A DNA stretch of 64,000 nt from Gloeocapsopsis sp. IPPAS B-1203 (lineage in GTDB: Bacteria > Cyanobacteriota > Cyanobacteriia > Cyanobacteriales > Chroococcidiopsidaceae). Both the position numbers and the translations under genes were made by a program. This document shows, piece by piece, positions 26,863 to 37,670 of the stretch. The first letter of the stretch is position 1, and every line of letters starts with the position of its first letter. Where the stretch lies: positions 124,001-188,000 of the forward strand of contig NZ_PEIG01000003.1 of NCBI RefSeq assembly GCF_002749975.1. Reading direction: 5' to 3'. Under the pieces are notes generated by a model. It had not been told where the DNA came from. It did no database searches and saw only the letters and a list, made by a program, of their open reading frames with translations.

Positions 26863-29800
26863 ATGGCAGAAGAAAAGGGAATGATTTTTCGCAATCGGAT
26901 AGTAGATAAAGGACAGCTTAAGAATTTAATCGCATGGGCTTTCACGAATTATGGAACTGCCCGAACAGCAGCGATCGCCGACCGTTTGAAAGACTTGGGA
27001 TTTCGCTATGCTACAAAAGCGGGTGTTTCCATTAGTGTTGATGACTTAATGGTTCCTCCTAGCAAGCGTGCTTTATTAGAGGCAGCTGAAGCAGAAATTC
27101 GAGCGACTGAAGAACGCTACACGCGAGGCGAAATTACTGAAGTAGAACGCTTCCAGAAAGTCATTGATACCTGGAATAGTACCAGTGAAGCTCTTAAAGA
27201 TGAAGTTGTCGATCACTTCCGCGCAACCAATCCGTTGAACTCAGTATATATGATGGCATTCTCTGGAGCTAGGGGTAATATTTCTCAAGTGCGCCAGTTG
27301 GTGGGAATGCGTGGTTTGATGGCTGATCCCCAAGGTGAGATCATTGACTTACCAATTAAAACAAATTTCCGCGAAGGATTGACAGTTACTGAGTATATTA
27401 TTTCTTCCTACGGAGCCAGAAAAGGGTTAGTTGATACCGCACTGAGAACAGCTGATTCAGGTTACTTAACACGTCGTTTAGTAGACGTTTCGCAAGATGT
27501 GATTATTCGGGAAATTGATTGCGGAACAACAAGAGGGATCTCACTGCGATCAATGATGGAAGGCGATCGCGTAGTTATTCCTCTTAGCTCGCGACTATTG
27601 GGCAGAATTGCAGCAATAGATATTGTGCATCCCCAAACAAAAGAAGTCTTGTTCGAGAAAAATCAGCCGATTTCTGACGAAGTAGCCAAGCACATCGAGA
27701 AAGCTGGTGTCGAAGAAGTTATTGTGCGATCGCCCTTAACGTGTGAAGCCGCTCGCTCGGTATGTCAACACTGTTACGGTTGGAGTTTAGCGCATGGCAA
27801 AATGGTTGATCTTGGCGAGGCTGTGGGAATTATTGCAGCTCAAAGTATCGGTGAACCAGGAACTCAGCTGACAATGCGAACTTTCCATACTGGAGGTGTA
27901 TTTACTGGTGAAGTTGCTCGACAAGTTCGCAGTGACGTCGAAGGTACGTTACGAATCCCCAGCCGCTTACGGACTCGACCCTTCCGCACTCGTCACGGGG
28001 AAGATGCATTGATTGTTGAAGCGAATGGTACCCTAACAGTTGAAGCAAGGTCTGGCGAGAAAGTCACCGTTCCTGTAACCCAAGGTTCTACTCTGTACAT
28101 TACTGACGGTCAAACGGTAAAAGTTGGAGAACTTCTTGCAGAAGTTGCAATTGGCGGTCGTAACACTAGAGCACATACAGAAAAAGCAACAAAAGATGTT
28201 GCCTCAGACTTAGCAGGCGAAGTTAAGTTTGCTGATGTTGTCCCAGAAGAAAAAACAGACCGTCAAGGTAATACGACAACCACTGCAGCAAGAGGTGGTT
28301 TGATTTGGATTTTATCTGGAGAAGTGTACAATTTACCCCCAGGAGCAGAACCGTCGGTTGTTAATGGTCAAAAGATTGAAGCAAATAGCGTTCTTGCTGA
28401 GACACGACTTAACACTGTCTATGGCGGTACTGTACGGATACCGTCAGGAAGTGTAAACAACGGCAAAGGTGGGCGAGAAATAGAAATCATTACTGCTTCG
28501 GTCGTACTAGATACTGCTAGAGTACGAGCAGAACACAGTCAAGGTCGCGATCAATATTTGGTTGAAACAAACAATAACCAAATGTTCTCGCTACTCGCTA
28601 CCCCTGGAACAAAAGTACAAAATAACCAAGTTGTAGCTGAGTTGATTTCTGATGAATATCGCACTACGACTGGCGGTTTAATTAAGTATTCTGGGATAGA
28701 GCTGGCAAAGAAAGGTAAAGCTAAGCAGGGCTACGAAATTGTCCAAGGTGGAACGATTTTGTGGATTCCAGAAGAAACCCACGAGGTTAATAAAGATATC
28801 TCGCTACTGATGGTAGAAGATGCTCAGTATGTTGAAGCTGGAACTGAAGTAGTTAAAGATATCTTCTGCCAAAACAATGGTGTAGTGGAAGTTACTCAGA
28901 AAAATGACATTCTGCGCGAGCTAGTGATCAAGCCTGGTGAGTTGCTGATGGTAGACGATCCTGAAGCAGTTATGAATCGCGATGGTACATTTGGTCAACC
29001 AGGTGAGGAAATTCTGCCAGGACATACCCTCTCAGATTTACGCTATATCGAGTACGTCGAATCGCCAGAAGGACCTGCTTTGCTGCTGCGTCCAGTGACT
29101 GAATTCGCAGTACCAGATGAACCCTCAGTTCCCAGTACACAATCGAGCGCAGGAGCGGGTCGTTCAATTACTCTTAGAGCAGTGCAACGCGTTCCGTACA
29201 AAGATTCAGAGCGCGTTCGTTCTGTCGAGGGAGTAGAGTTATTACGTACTCAGTTGGTGCTAGAAATTGAGCAAATGCAGTCACCTGAACACACAGGCTC
29301 ACCAATGCTCGCTGACATTGAGTTAGTTCCAGATGAGGACGATTCAAACGTTCAGCGCTTGCAGTTAGTGATTCTTGAATCATTAGTGATTCGTCGTGAC
29401 ATTGCTGCTGATGCAACCCAAGGGAGTACTCAAACAAGGCTTCTTGTCGAAGACGGACAAACTATTGAAGCCGGTGCTGTTGTGGCTCGCACAGAAATCC
29501 AGGGCAAAGAAGCAGGGGAAATTCGCGGTATTCGTGAGGGGGCAGAGGCAATTCGCCGGATCTTAGTAGTCAGAACGACAGATCAATTCACCGTTACAAC
29601 TAAAGAGAAACCTCACGTCAAAACAGGTGACTTACTAATTGCTGGTCGTGAAATCGCTCCAGGAGTTGTGATTGAGGAATCCGGTCAAGTCCTGGAAATT
29701 AGATCTCAAACCGCAAGGCAAGAAGACGCAGCAAACACAGCTCTAGCTAGTAACAATTATGAAATTGTTCTACGAATTGCTCGTCCTTATCGCGTTTCAC

Positions 29801-30918
29801 CAGGAGCTGTCTTACAAGTTGAAGATGGCGGTTTAGTTCAACGCGGTGACAACTTAGTATTACTTGTGTTCGAGCGAGCCAAGACTGGAGATATTATTCA
29901 AGGTTTACCGCGAATTGAAGAACTGTTGGAAGCTCGTAAACCTAAGGAAGCTTGTGTTCTTGCTCGTAGACCAGGAACTGTTGAAGTTGGCAGGTTAGAA
30001 GATGAAGCAGTTGCAATTAGAGTTGTTGAAGACTCTGGCGCAGTCATTGAATATCCTATTGGACCTGGTCAGAATGCCGTAGTACCAGATGGAGCAACAG
30101 TAGAAGTTGGAATGCCGCTGACAGAAGGACCTGCCAATCCTCACGAAATCTTGGAAATTTTCTTTGAGTATGGTACGCAAAATGGTGCTTATGCTGATGC
30201 TTTAGAAGCATTGCAGCAAGTACAAACTTTCTTGGTGAATGAAGTCCAAACAGTGTACCAATCTCAAGGAATTGATATTGCTGACAAGCACATTGAAGTT
30301 ATTGTGCGGCAAATGACTTCTAAGGTACGTGTTGATGATGGTGGCGACACCACAATGCTACCTGGTGAATTGGTCGAGCTGCGGCAAATTGAGCAGGTCA
30401 ACGAAGCAATGAGTATTACTGGAGGTGCTAGAGCGCAGTATACACCAATGCTACTCGGTATCACTAAGGCATCACTCAATACAGATAGCTTTATTTCAGC
30501 AGCTTCTTTCCAAGAAACTACAAGAGTCCTAACCGAAGCCGCAATTGAAGGTAAATCAGACTGGCTACGCGGCTTGAAAGAAAACGTCATTATTGGGCGC
30601 TTGATTCCTGCTGGAACTGGCTTTAATGCCTATGAGGAACTTGCAAGTCCGATGAGCGAAGATCTCTCGCTTGACTCGGGAAGTGTCTTTGATGATGGAG
30701 AAGATTCACTCGATGTCGTACTCGATGACCGTACAGCTCGCGCTTACAATTTAGACGGTGGTTTAGGAGATAATTTTAGCTTTGATCGTAATTCCTTCAT
30801 TCAAGATGATGAAGACTTGATGATCAGTGATGAGGTCGAGGACTTTGCAGTTGATGAAGATGAAGATGATGATTACGACGAAGATGAAGATGAAGACGGT
30901 GATGATGACGAGCTCTAA
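26863..30918 (+). CDS. rpoC2: RNA polymerase beta' subunit, C-terminal part
   Basis: A 1351-residue cyanobacterial RpoC2 from ATG at 26863 ([18 protein letters not shown]); an in-frame TTG 33 bases upstream is less likely. Conserved blocks are [30 protein letters not shown] (trigger loop side) and the C-terminal [19 protein letters not shown] with [16 protein letters not shown]. The large insertion with repeated hybrid motifs typical of cyanobacterial beta' lies in the middle (about 340-1000). The last 30 or so residues are almost only Asp, Glu and Tyr, an unusually acidic tail. Confidence 0.98.
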   Translation: MAEEKGMIFRNRIVDKGQLKNLIAWAFTNYGTARTAAIADRLKDLGFRYATKAGVSISVDDLMVPPSKRALLEAAEAEIRATEERYTRGEITEVERFQKVIDTWNSTSEALKDEVVDHFRATNPLNSVYMMAFSGARGNISQVRQLVGMRGLMADPQGEIIDLPIKTNFREGLTVTEYIISSYGARKGLVDTALRTADSGYLTRRLVDVSQDVIIREIDCGTTRGISLRSMMEGDRVVIPLSSRLLGRIAAIDIVHPQTKEVLFEKNQPISDEVAKHIEKAGVEEVIVRSPLTCEAARSVCQHCYGWSLAHGKMVDLGEAVGIIAAQSIGEPGTQLTMRTFHTGGVFTGEVARQVRSDVEGTLRIPSRLRTRPFRTRHGEDALIVEANGTLTVEARSGEKVTVPVTQGSTLYITDGQTVKVGELLAEVAIGGRNTRAHTEKATKDVASDLAGEVKFADVVPEEKTDRQGNTTTTAARGGLIWILSGEVYNLPPGAEPSVVNGQKIEANSVLAETRLNTVYGGTVRIPSGSVNNGKGGREIEIITASVVLDTARVRAEHSQGRDQYLVETNNNQMFSLLATPGTKVQNNQVVAELISDEYRTTTGGLIKYSGIELAKKGKAKQGYEIVQGGTILWIPEETHEVNKDISLLMVEDAQYVEAGTEVVKDIFCQNNGVVEVTQKNDILRELVIKPGELLMVDDPEAVMNRDGTFGQPGEEILPGHTLSDLRYIEYVESPEGPALLLRPVTEFAVPDEPSVPSTQSSAGAGRSITLRAVQRVPYKDSERVRSVEGVELLRTQLVLEIEQMQSPEHTGSPMLADIELVPDEDDSNVQRLQLVILESLVIRRDIAADATQGSTQTRLLVEDGQTIEAGAVVARTEIQGKEAGEIRGIREGAEAIRRILVVRTTDQFTVTTKEKPHVKTGDLLIAGREIAPGVVIEESGQVLEIRSQTARQEDAANTALASNNYEIVLRIARPYRVSPGAVLQVEDGGLVQRGDNLVLLVFERAKTGDIIQGLPRIEELLEARKPKEACVLARRPGTVEVGRLEDEAVAIRVVEDSGAVIEYPIGPGQNAVVPDGATVEVGMPLTEGPANPHEILEIFFEYGTQNGAYADALEALQQVQTFLVNEVQTVYQSQGIDIADKHIEVIVRQMTSKVRVDDGGDTTMLPGELVELRQIEQVNEAMSITGGARAQYTPMLLGITKASLNTDSFISAASFQETTRVLTEAAIEGKSDWLRGLKENVIIGRLIPAGTGFNAYEELASPMSEDLSLDSGSVFDDGEDSLDVVLDDRTARAYNLDGGLGDNFSFDRNSFIQDDEDLMISDEVEDFAVDEDEDDDYDEDEDEDGDDDEL

Positions 30919-30958
30919 CTTGTTGAGCTAATCTTGAGCTGAAATAGGAAAGAGAAAG

Positions 30959-30990
30959 ACCCTCTATGCCACTTTGGTTTAGAGGGTTTA
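30959..30990 (+). terminator. Terminator of the rpoB-rpoC1-rpoC2 operon
   Basis: ACCCTCTA and TAGAGGGT form an eight-base perfect stem around a 13-base loop, 40 bases after the rpoC2 stop, followed by TTACTTTAA. This is the expected place for the operon end. Confidence 0.7.
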
Positions 30991-31531
30991 CTTTAACAGG
31001 TGGGATATGTGCAAAATTTAGCAACTGAGGATAGATATAGCAGAGGTAGCTCTTCGCAAATCTTCGGTTCAGAGAGCATGTTTAAAAGTTAGTTAAAGCG
31101 ATGATTCTGGGTTCCTCAATAATGCTCTTATTATATTTACTATTGCTGTATTTGCCGCATCTGATAGTTTTGACCTGGCTTTGTAGCACAACAACCAAAT
31201 CGCACTTGATTATGTTCGAGGTTTCTTCTCTACATCTTAAGGAGTCAGTAAGTACTTTGTCCCTGGTTGCTTAAATGTTGGCTTCCAAATATTATCAATT
31301 GTTGCTTCATGTATTTGAAAGCTAAGCTTACTTGCCAATTTGAGATATGGCTGGTTGTTTTATTGCTGGTATGGAAACTAAAATAAAACCCTGTTTTCCA
31401 ATTACATTGCAGCTGTATTGTCACTTTTAACCCCTGAGAATGTAAAGTTGGAACATTAGAATTTTGTCAGTTATGGTTGGGATTGTTGTAGAGAGCGATC
31501 GCTTTACTCGCTATAGTATGGGTAGAGGTAA
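30991..31531. other. Gap without a recognisable gene
   Basis: About 540 bases between the rpo terminator and the converging GH5 gene. No coding frame of convincing composition, no RNA gene that I recognise, and no clear repeat except a single HIP1-type octamer near 31496. Confidence 0.6.
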
Positions 31532-32872
31532 TTAGTGAGTGAAGGAAATACCTTCTAATAGCCGACTCAATAGATTATGTTTAGGTACATTTACACTTTG
31601 CCAGTCATCTTGTAAAATTCCGCCTGTATCATCACTGTTAGGATTCCAACTCCAGTAGGTAAAGCTCAGATTATGCTTTTGAATGTAATTGATAAATTGC
31701 TGCTGCCAAATACCTTCTTTAGATATCGTATCTACATAACGACCGCCAAATTCTCCAACTAGAACAGGGGCGATATTTTGACCAGCAATGTAGTGAAATC
31801 CAATCTCCCAACGGTGATAGAGATTGTAAGGAAAAGTTCGTTCAGCAAACCAAGGCTGATTGTAGACTCCAGGACCATATTCGTGCGGAGAATAAATTAA
31901 CTTATCAGAGTGAGATAAACGTACTGGATATCGTCTGACCCCTTCAAGATTACCTCCTTGCCAATGTCCTGATAATCTTTGTCCTGGAACATTATTTTCT
32001 ACTCCTTCCACAATAATTAACCAATGAGGATTCAACGCAAGAATTGCATTTCCTGCTCGTTCTGCAGCAAGTCGCCAATCAGTTGCTAAGTCGTTAGTTC
32101 CCCAACTCGCACGACCGTGGGGTTCATTTTTTAAATCTGCTCCAATCACATTGTCTTGATTTTGGTAACGAATCGCTAACATTAGCCATGTATCAATCCA
32201 GTCTTGTTCTGTAAACCCATCTCCGTACCACAACTCAGGAATACGTTTGTCATTTAATCGATGACTATCTAACACAATAAGCAAGCCTTGATGCTGAGCT
32301 TCTTGAATGATATAGTCCATGACTTCTAAGGGAGTTTTTCCCTGCAGTTCTTGATTTGCACCAAGTTTGTAGTCAATTCCGCTGACTTCTAAAGATCTCA
32401 GTGATTGTACGGAATAAGGTAGCCGGATGGTGTTATATCCTAAACTCTTGATTTGTGCTAACATTTCCCGATAATCTCGACGCCATAAACCGTGAGGAGC
32501 ATGTAACTCTGTCTCCATACCAAACCAGTTAACGCCTCTGAGCAAAACTTGATTTCCTTTAGCATCAACTATTTTTGCTCCTTGAGTAGATAAGGGAAAT
32601 TGAATAGTTGTAGTGGCATAGGTTGTAGTGTTGATTCCTTTCAATAACCAAGGCGTCACCAATACTATTGTCACTGCTAATGTAAATAAGCAGAGCATCT
32701 GTAAAATCACGGTCTTATTTCGTCGTTGAGAGCACTTTCTCTCTGGTAGAAGCGGTGATGTTTTCTGTATCTGGTAAGAACAAATGTTTAAAAGTAGCAT
32801 TTGAACTAAAATCCTCAGTACAAACACTGCCATAGACGCAATACGCGTCCCATAGGAGAAAAAAATAACCAT
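31532..32872 (-). CDS. GH5-family cellulase, membrane-anchored
   Basis: A 446-residue protein with one or two N-terminal membrane segments (about 10-30 and 55-78) and a glycoside hydrolase family 5 domain (about 95-435). Catalytic acid Glu250 is in LKNEPHG and nucleophile Glu374 in VGEFGG; other family marks are LRGVNWFGME, NTIRLPYS, LDSH and WSWNPNSDDTGG. Such enzymes cut beta-1,4-glucans. It is transcribed away from the cellulose synthase genes that start 2.6 kb further on. The start is uncertain because two further Met codons lie in the first 25 residues. It is probably exported and tethered, and may act on the cellulose made by the neighbouring genes. Confidence 0.92.
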   Translation of the reverse strand: MVIFFSYGTRIASMAVFVLRILVQMLLLNICSYQIQKTSPLLPERKCSQRRNKTVILQMLCLFTLAVTIVLVTPWLLKGINTTTYATTTIQFPLSTQGAKIVDAKGNQVLLRGVNWFGMETELHAPHGLWRRDYREMLAQIKSLGYNTIRLPYSVQSLRSLEVSGIDYKLGANQELQGKTPLEVMDYIIQEAQHQGLLIVLDSHRLNDKRIPELWYGDGFTEQDWIDTWLMLAIRYQNQDNVIGADLKNEPHGRASWGTNDLATDWRLAAERAGNAILALNPHWLIIVEGVENNVPGQRLSGHWQGGNLEGVRRYPVRLSHSDKLIYSPHEYGPGVYNQPWFAERTFPYNLYHRWEIGFHYIAGQNIAPVLVGEFGGRYVDTISKEGIWQQQFINYIQKHNLSFTYWSWNPNSDDTGGILQDDWQSVNVPKHNLLSRLLEGISFTH

Positions 32873-33373
32873 ATTTGTATGCCGTTAAAGTGTGCAGTTT
32901 AAATCACACAGTTATATGAGAGTTTTCTATAAATACGTATCTTCTAGAATCTATTTATTAGCAGGCTGGCTGCTCATATTGAGCATGATACGTATCAGTA
33001 TTAAGAAGTGCCTTCACTTATTGGGGCGATCGCCTATTCACTCTATTTTTATCACAGTCTAAATTACCGCAAAATCAGTATTTGTAAGAATTTAGTAGAA
33101 GAAGCACTGCCAATTTTACTGAAAAACCTTACAACAAATTTAAGTATTTACACGCAACTTTATATTTTCTATATAGACAATTACGATCTCAAAGTTAAAC
33201 TAAGTACAGACAACGAGTTAATTACATTCCAGAAATAAAAGCAAATTGTGGCAATGACTTGTTACTAAATATTAATAATTACCTCTACAAAACTAAAGTA
33301 CACCTTTAGCTTTGGTTTAGAAAAAGCTTCTGATTGACATATTTCCTCATAAAAAAACTCACAAGTATAAATT

Positions 33374-34144
33374 ATGACTACATCTATCTTCAAAAAATTT
33401 GTTCTACCACCTGTACTTCTTTCTACTGGAATCTTTGCAACATTAACTTTACCTTTAGCTTTACTTGGCTCTAAGCCTGTAGCAATTCAACTCCAAGAAG
33501 AACCAGTGTTTCATGGTAAACTAAGGGATATTTCTACTCCTTATCTTGGCTTAGCAAGCTTACTAAGTTTGGGAACAGGAGTTGCTAGTGTTGCAGTTGC
33601 AGGATGGCAACAGTCTTCTCGTAAATCAGCACAAGTAGAGCAGCAGCTATCTGGTTTACAACAACGTTTGCAAGAAAAAGAAGAGCAATTGGAACAACTT
33701 AAACTTTCTGAATCTCGTTTAGCAACTGTTGGATTAAATTCATTCTTAGAAGGCGAAGTATCTACTACAGCCTCGGATCCTGCTACAACTGCAATGCAGC
33801 CTGTTGTTATCACTACACCTGTACAAGCTATTGAGCCTTTAGTTGTAATTGCAGAGCACAAAGCAGAGCCTATCTTAACAGTTCAAGCAGCTACATCACA
33901 GTTTTCTTTAGCGCAAAACTATATATCGTATACACAAGCTATTCCTACTCAAAAACCGCAAAATTTGAGAGATTTTCAGCAAGAACCTGCGCTAGATCCA
34001 CCTTCAGTAGAAGAACTGCAAGATCAATTACAACAAATCATGGTTCAGATGGAGAACTTACACAAAACATTACAAATAAATACTTCGGTAAAATCAGAGC
34101 AAGAAGCATTAGCTAGTGCTTCTCTGCTTGTTTCTCACTCATAA
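33374..34144 (+). CDS. Unknown membrane protein with coiled coil
   Basis: A 256-residue protein I do not recognise by name. Two hydrophobic segments (about 10-30: FVLPPVLLSTGIFATLTLPL; about 55-76) flank a short periplasmic loop. A coiled coil rich in Gln, Glu and Leu follows (about 80-112: VEQQLSGLQQRLQEKEEQLE), then a Thr/Pro/Ala-rich linker and a second helical segment near the C-terminus (about 210-240). It lies upstream of the cellulose genes in the same direction, so a role in the envelope complex is possible, but only the position suggests it. Confidence 0.75.
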   Translation: MTTSIFKKFVLPPVLLSTGIFATLTLPLALLGSKPVAIQLQEEPVFHGKLRDISTPYLGLASLLSLGTGVASVAVAGWQQSSRKSAQVEQQLSGLQQRLQEKEEQLEQLKLSESRLATVGLNSFLEGEVSTTASDPATTAMQPVVITTPVQAIEPLVVIAEHKAEPILTVQAATSQFSLAQNYISYTQAIPTQKPQNLRDFQQEPALDPPSVEELQDQLQQIMVQMENLHKTLQINTSVKSEQEALASASLLVSHS

Positions 34145-34390
34145 AAACATATGTGTAGAACGTAGCCGTCAACAAAGTAAAAACTAAAAGCAAAATACTG
34201 TTAACGTCTACGTTACGAATTATAAATTCAGGTCTATTATCTTCACTTGAATGACTGTCCTAAGTAAGTGAGTAACAATAAACGTGATCTAAGGGCTGTT
34301 CTATGTCTAATGGGTAGTGGAGCTATTAAGCAGCACATAGCATCTGATTAATAACTACACCCACTTACTTGATTAGAAACGCAGTAGTGA

Positions 34391-35152
34391 TTAACGTAAG
34401 AATTCAGCCAGAGAAAGTGGAGCATTAGTTTGGTTTGTCTTAATTGGTTTTGGACGAGTTGCGGTGGTATTAGAAGTATTCAAATCAAGATCTGAACGGT
34501 TTCCCCAACCTCCGTTTGTTTCTTCTGGTAGAACTTTAGGAGGAGCTGTTTTTCCAGAAGCTAGGGTAACAGGCAATGTTTGACTAGCTTGCACATACTC
34601 TTCACCATCAGCACTAAATCGAACTAATCTTCCTTGTAATTCTGGGATTGTTTGCTGTTCAGTTAGTAACTGAGCTGAAGGTTCATAGGTAGCAATAAAA
34701 GTTACAGATGTGGCTGGTTGTAGTGAGTTTTGCAGTGCTGCTTCTGTTTGCCAAGCTTCTTGATAACTTCCATCTGTAGAAACTTGCCAAAAATTAAGTG
34801 TAGTTTGCCATTTTCCTGCCGATACTGGCACAATTTGCCTAGCCAAGATAGAGTACGTATTATGCTGAGAAGTAAGCGATCGCTCGTGTGCTGGACTGAG
34901 ATAACGTAACGCTGTTATTGCAATTCGACTATCATCAGGTAAATTTGTACTGCCGGCGATATTGTAGACTCCTTGACGACTTGCTGCTTTAATCTCGTTA
35001 ATTTTGAGTTCTACACCTTGTTGAGGTGGAGGCGAGCAGCTAATGCACAGCAATGACAGTAAACTACAAGCCGTAACCTGAGAAAATTTAATCTTTTGTA
35101 GAGCAAACTGATATAAATGGGTAAGCATAGAGCGATCGCAATAAATAAGCAT
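34391..35152 (-). CDS. Unknown secreted protein, possible lipoprotein
   Basis: A 253-residue protein starting MLIYCDRSMLTHLYQ; a second Met at residue 9 is an alternative start. A hydrophobic segment ends LLCISCSPPPQQG, a possible but imperfect lipobox (Cys at -3). The body (about 50-200) looks like a beta-rich domain (NIAGSTNLPDDSRIAITALRYL; WQTTLNFWQVSTDG), and the tail is Asn/Thr/Pro-rich. I do not recognise a family. It stands between the coiled-coil protein and the cellulose-secretion genes on the opposite strand. Confidence 0.75.
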   Translation of the reverse strand: MLIYCDRSMLTHLYQFALQKIKFSQVTACSLLSLLCISCSPPPQQGVELKINEIKAASRQGVYNIAGSTNLPDDSRIAITALRYLSPAHERSLTSQHNTYSILARQIVPVSAGKWQTTLNFWQVSTDGSYQEAWQTEAALQNSLQPATSVTFIATYEPSAQLLTEQQTIPELQGRLVRFSADGEEYVQASQTLPVTLASGKTAPPKVLPEETNGGWGNRSDLDLNTSNTTATRPKPIKTNQTNAPLSLAEFLR

Positions 35153-35507
35153 TAAATTTTAAGTATTTTGGTTATAAAGTTGCAAAATCGAACAAAAATC
35201 ATTAGACACCAGTAAGCAAAAAAGCTTGTTCCTTAAGATTCATAAAGCTACTGCTCTAGGATAATCTTGGTTTTTGAGTTCAACAAGAGACTTTTACAAA
35301 GAATTCTTGAAAAATTTAACTGCGCCAATTTTGTAGTTTTATTTACACTTATTAGGCTACTCACCCCACAGAATTTACGGCTACTCACTGGAAGTTAAAA
35401 CCTTTTTCACAAGAATATTAAGTTACTAGATCTCGTCGATCGGAATAAGGTTTGTTAAAGTGGCGTCAGTCTGCCTATGAAGAATTAATTAGCCAAGCAA
35501 CCAGGGT
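35153..35507. other. Intergenic region before the cellulose-secretion genes
   Basis: About 355 bases between divergent genes. It must contain the promoter of the barrel-TPR pair. No clear sigma-70 boxes could be picked with confidence. The sequence ATCTCGTCGATCGGAATA near 35430 is close to palindromic around CGATCG but is too short to call. Confidence 0.4.
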
Positions 35508-37670
35508 GTGATGAGCCAAACCGTACCTGATTGTCCTATATCCATATTTTTGAATCAATTTAAGCTATTTAGCTTACTTGGTGTGAGTGCGATCGCTGTT
35601 TGCCTGCTTGAAGTTGGTATTAATCAACCTGCTCAAGCAAACTCTGAACAGCATCAACACATTGACTCTCAATTAATAGCGCAACTTCCGAGCTTGCCAA
35701 ATCAAAATACAACTCCACCAAATTTTAATCATATTCAAAGTCCACAAGTAGCTCCAGGAATACTTCCCAACTACAATCAGTATTTGGCAGTTCCTAGTGG
35801 TATTCCTTATGGATCTCCCCCGCCAGCAGTAGCTCCTGCGAGAACGTGGCAAGAAGAACTTACCCAGAGAAGCAATTACCCAAACCAAGGGATGGTATCA
35901 CCTTCCCTACCACCAATGGCACCACCACAACCTAATATGCTTGGTAGTGGAAGCGTTGCACCTGGAGTGATGACTCCTTACGGTGTTGTACAACCCTATT
36001 ATGTGCCGCAAGCTCCAGCCAATATTTACCCTGGAGCGATCGCATCACCTTATCCTTACGGTGTCGTTGGATCTCCAACGTACGTTCAACCACCAGTAAC
36101 ACCACTGCCAGTTCCTGCAAACCCTGGAATTCCTCAGCCAAATTCTTCAAACAGCGATGTGCTACCGCCAGCACCAGGGATTCCTGTCAATGGAATGATG
36201 GTTCCTTATAGTGTTCCAGTTCCCCAGTCTTACTTACCACCCATGCCACAACCTAACGCACTCGGCATGATGATGGTTCCTTATGGTGTTCCAACTCAAC
36301 AGCCTTATCTAGCGCCACCTAATGCGATCGGTGGCAATGCTGTACCTTTAGCACCAGGGTATATGATTCCTTATGGTGTTCCAGTTCCCCAGTCTTACTT
36401 ACCACCTATGTCACAACCTAATGCGGGTGGTATGGGCATGATGTACCCAGGCGGTGTGACATCATATGCTCCAGTTGTCAACCAAAATGCAGCTGTTGGA
36501 CAGCAAGTATTTCCAGCACCTGTTGGATCTTATTTGGCACCAGTTACAACACAATTGCCTCCTCCACTCAATACAGCCTCTCCTACCGCTCCTAGCCCGA
36601 ATTTAGCTCCACTACCTCCAACTCCTATTCCTAATCAAGGTACGCTCCAAACACCTACAGTACCTGCGTTGGATAGTCAACCTGTGAGTAGTTCTGCTTT
36701 GCAGTTGCAAGGTGTTTATTCTTATCAGGGAGACGAGTCTTCAGCGCGAGCGCGAGTAGGTGCAGTGTATCCTCTGACGCCTCGAATTTTAGTAGGTGCT
36801 ACAGTTGATTTAACCGATGGCAACGCTTTTGCCGATTCTCGAACTCAAGGGTTGAGTCTCAATGAATTTTATCTAGCAACTTCTTTAGAAAATGTGCCGA
36901 ACTTGCGGTTTGTGATTGGTCAACTTGATTTGACTTCTTACTTCGACCGTAATAGCTTTGCTAAAGATGGAGCATCGCAGTTTTTTAATCCTGTGTTTCA
37001 GACAAATCCAGCTCTAGTCAGTACTGGTGTTAACTCGCGTCCTGGTGCTTTAGTGAATTGGACCGTAACCGATAACATTGAAGCTAAAGCGGCAATCTTT
37101 TCTTCTTCACGGGCAATTGGAGACTTTGCGCTCGATGGATTTGCTACAGAAGTAGGAATTCGCTACGGCAATGCAATCATTCGCGGAACTTATGCTACAG
37201 ATCGCGATGCTGGAACTCAAGATGGCTTCCAAGAAGCTTTTCAAGTCGCCCGAAGTGATGGAGAAACTGGCATTTTACGTTCGGATCGCGAGGAATCATA
37301 CGGGGTCAACGCAGAAGTTTATATTCCTAATCTTAAAATGGGGCTATTTGGTCGCTATGGTCGCTATGAAAACCGCGATTTAGAACTAGGAGGAGATACA
37401 TATAGTTTAGGTGTGAGCTTTTTAGATGTGTTTTCACCTGACGATAGACTTGGCTTAGCTTATGGTAGAACTTTGTCTAATGATAGATTGCGTCAGCAAG
37501 CAGGGAATGATAGACCTGATGTCTTAGAGTTGTATTATGATTTCCGCTTTCTGTCTAACTTACGGTTGGGCTTTACGTTTCAAGAACGTAACAATTTCTC
37601 CGAAACAATTTTTGGATTTCGGCTTAAAACAGAGTTTAATGTGACTCCTATCGAGAGTATTATCCGATGA
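35508..37670 (+). CDS. Outer-membrane barrel protein with long Pro-rich N-terminal region (candidate detached BcsC barrel)
   Basis: A 720-residue exported protein. The hydrophobic segment at about 20-40 and QPAQANSEQ after it make a signal peptide. Residues about 60-395 are rich in Pro, Tyr, Gly and Val, with repeats of the type PYGVPVPQSYLPPM. The last 330 residues alternate beta strands (LQLQGVYSYQG, ARARVGAVYPLTPRILVGATVDL, LKMGLFGRYGRYENRDL, SNLRLGFTFQERNNF), as in an outer-membrane barrel. The following TPR gene overlaps its stop by four bases, so the products are probably made together. In proteobacterial BcsC the TPR part and the barrel are one protein. I infer that this locus carries them as two. 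A general porin is the alternative. Confidence 0.8.
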   Translation: MMSQTVPDCPISIFLNQFKLFSLLGVSAIAVCLLEVGINQPAQANSEQHQHIDSQLIAQLPSLPNQNTTPPNFNHIQSPQVAPGILPNYNQYLAVPSGIPYGSPPPAVAPARTWQEELTQRSNYPNQGMVSPSLPPMAPPQPNMLGSGSVAPGVMTPYGVVQPYYVPQAPANIYPGAIASPYPYGVVGSPTYVQPPVTPLPVPANPGIPQPNSSNSDVLPPAPGIPVNGMMVPYSVPVPQSYLPPMPQPNALGMMMVPYGVPTQQPYLAPPNAIGGNAVPLAPGYMIPYGVPVPQSYLPPMSQPNAGGMGMMYPGGVTSYAPVVNQNAAVGQQVFPAPVGSYLAPVTTQLPPPLNTASPTAPSPNLAPLPPTPIPNQGTLQTPTVPALDSQPVSSSALQLQGVYSYQGDESSARARVGAVYPLTPRILVGATVDLTDGNAFADSRTQGLSLNEFYLATSLENVPNLRFVIGQLDLTSYFDRNSFAKDGASQFFNPVFQTNPALVSTGVNSRPGALVNWTVTDNIEAKAAIFSSSRAIGDFALDGFATEVGIRYGNAIIRGTYATDRDAGTQDGFQEAFQVARSDGETGILRSDREESYGVNAEVYIPNLKMGLFGRYGRYENRDLELGGDTYSLGVSFLDVFSPDDRLGLAYGRTLSNDRLRQQAGNDRPDVLELYYDFRFLSNLRLGFTFQERNNFSETIFGFRLKTEFNVTPIESIIR
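36202..36424 (+). repeat. Internal repeat in the Pro-rich region
   Basis: About 58 bases are repeated at 36202-36259 and 36367-36424 with few changes, encoding PYSVPVPQSYLPPMPQPNA and PYGVPVPQSYLPPMSQPNA. A shorter related unit (PYGVPTQQPYLAPP) lies between. The repeats extend a flexible, proline-rich arm. Confidence 0.75.

Noticed and set aside
33008..33238. 76-codon plus-strand ORF after the GH5 gene
   Set aside because: No recognisable motif or ribosome-binding site, composition like the AT-rich gap around it, and it begins in HIP1-type intergenic sequence.
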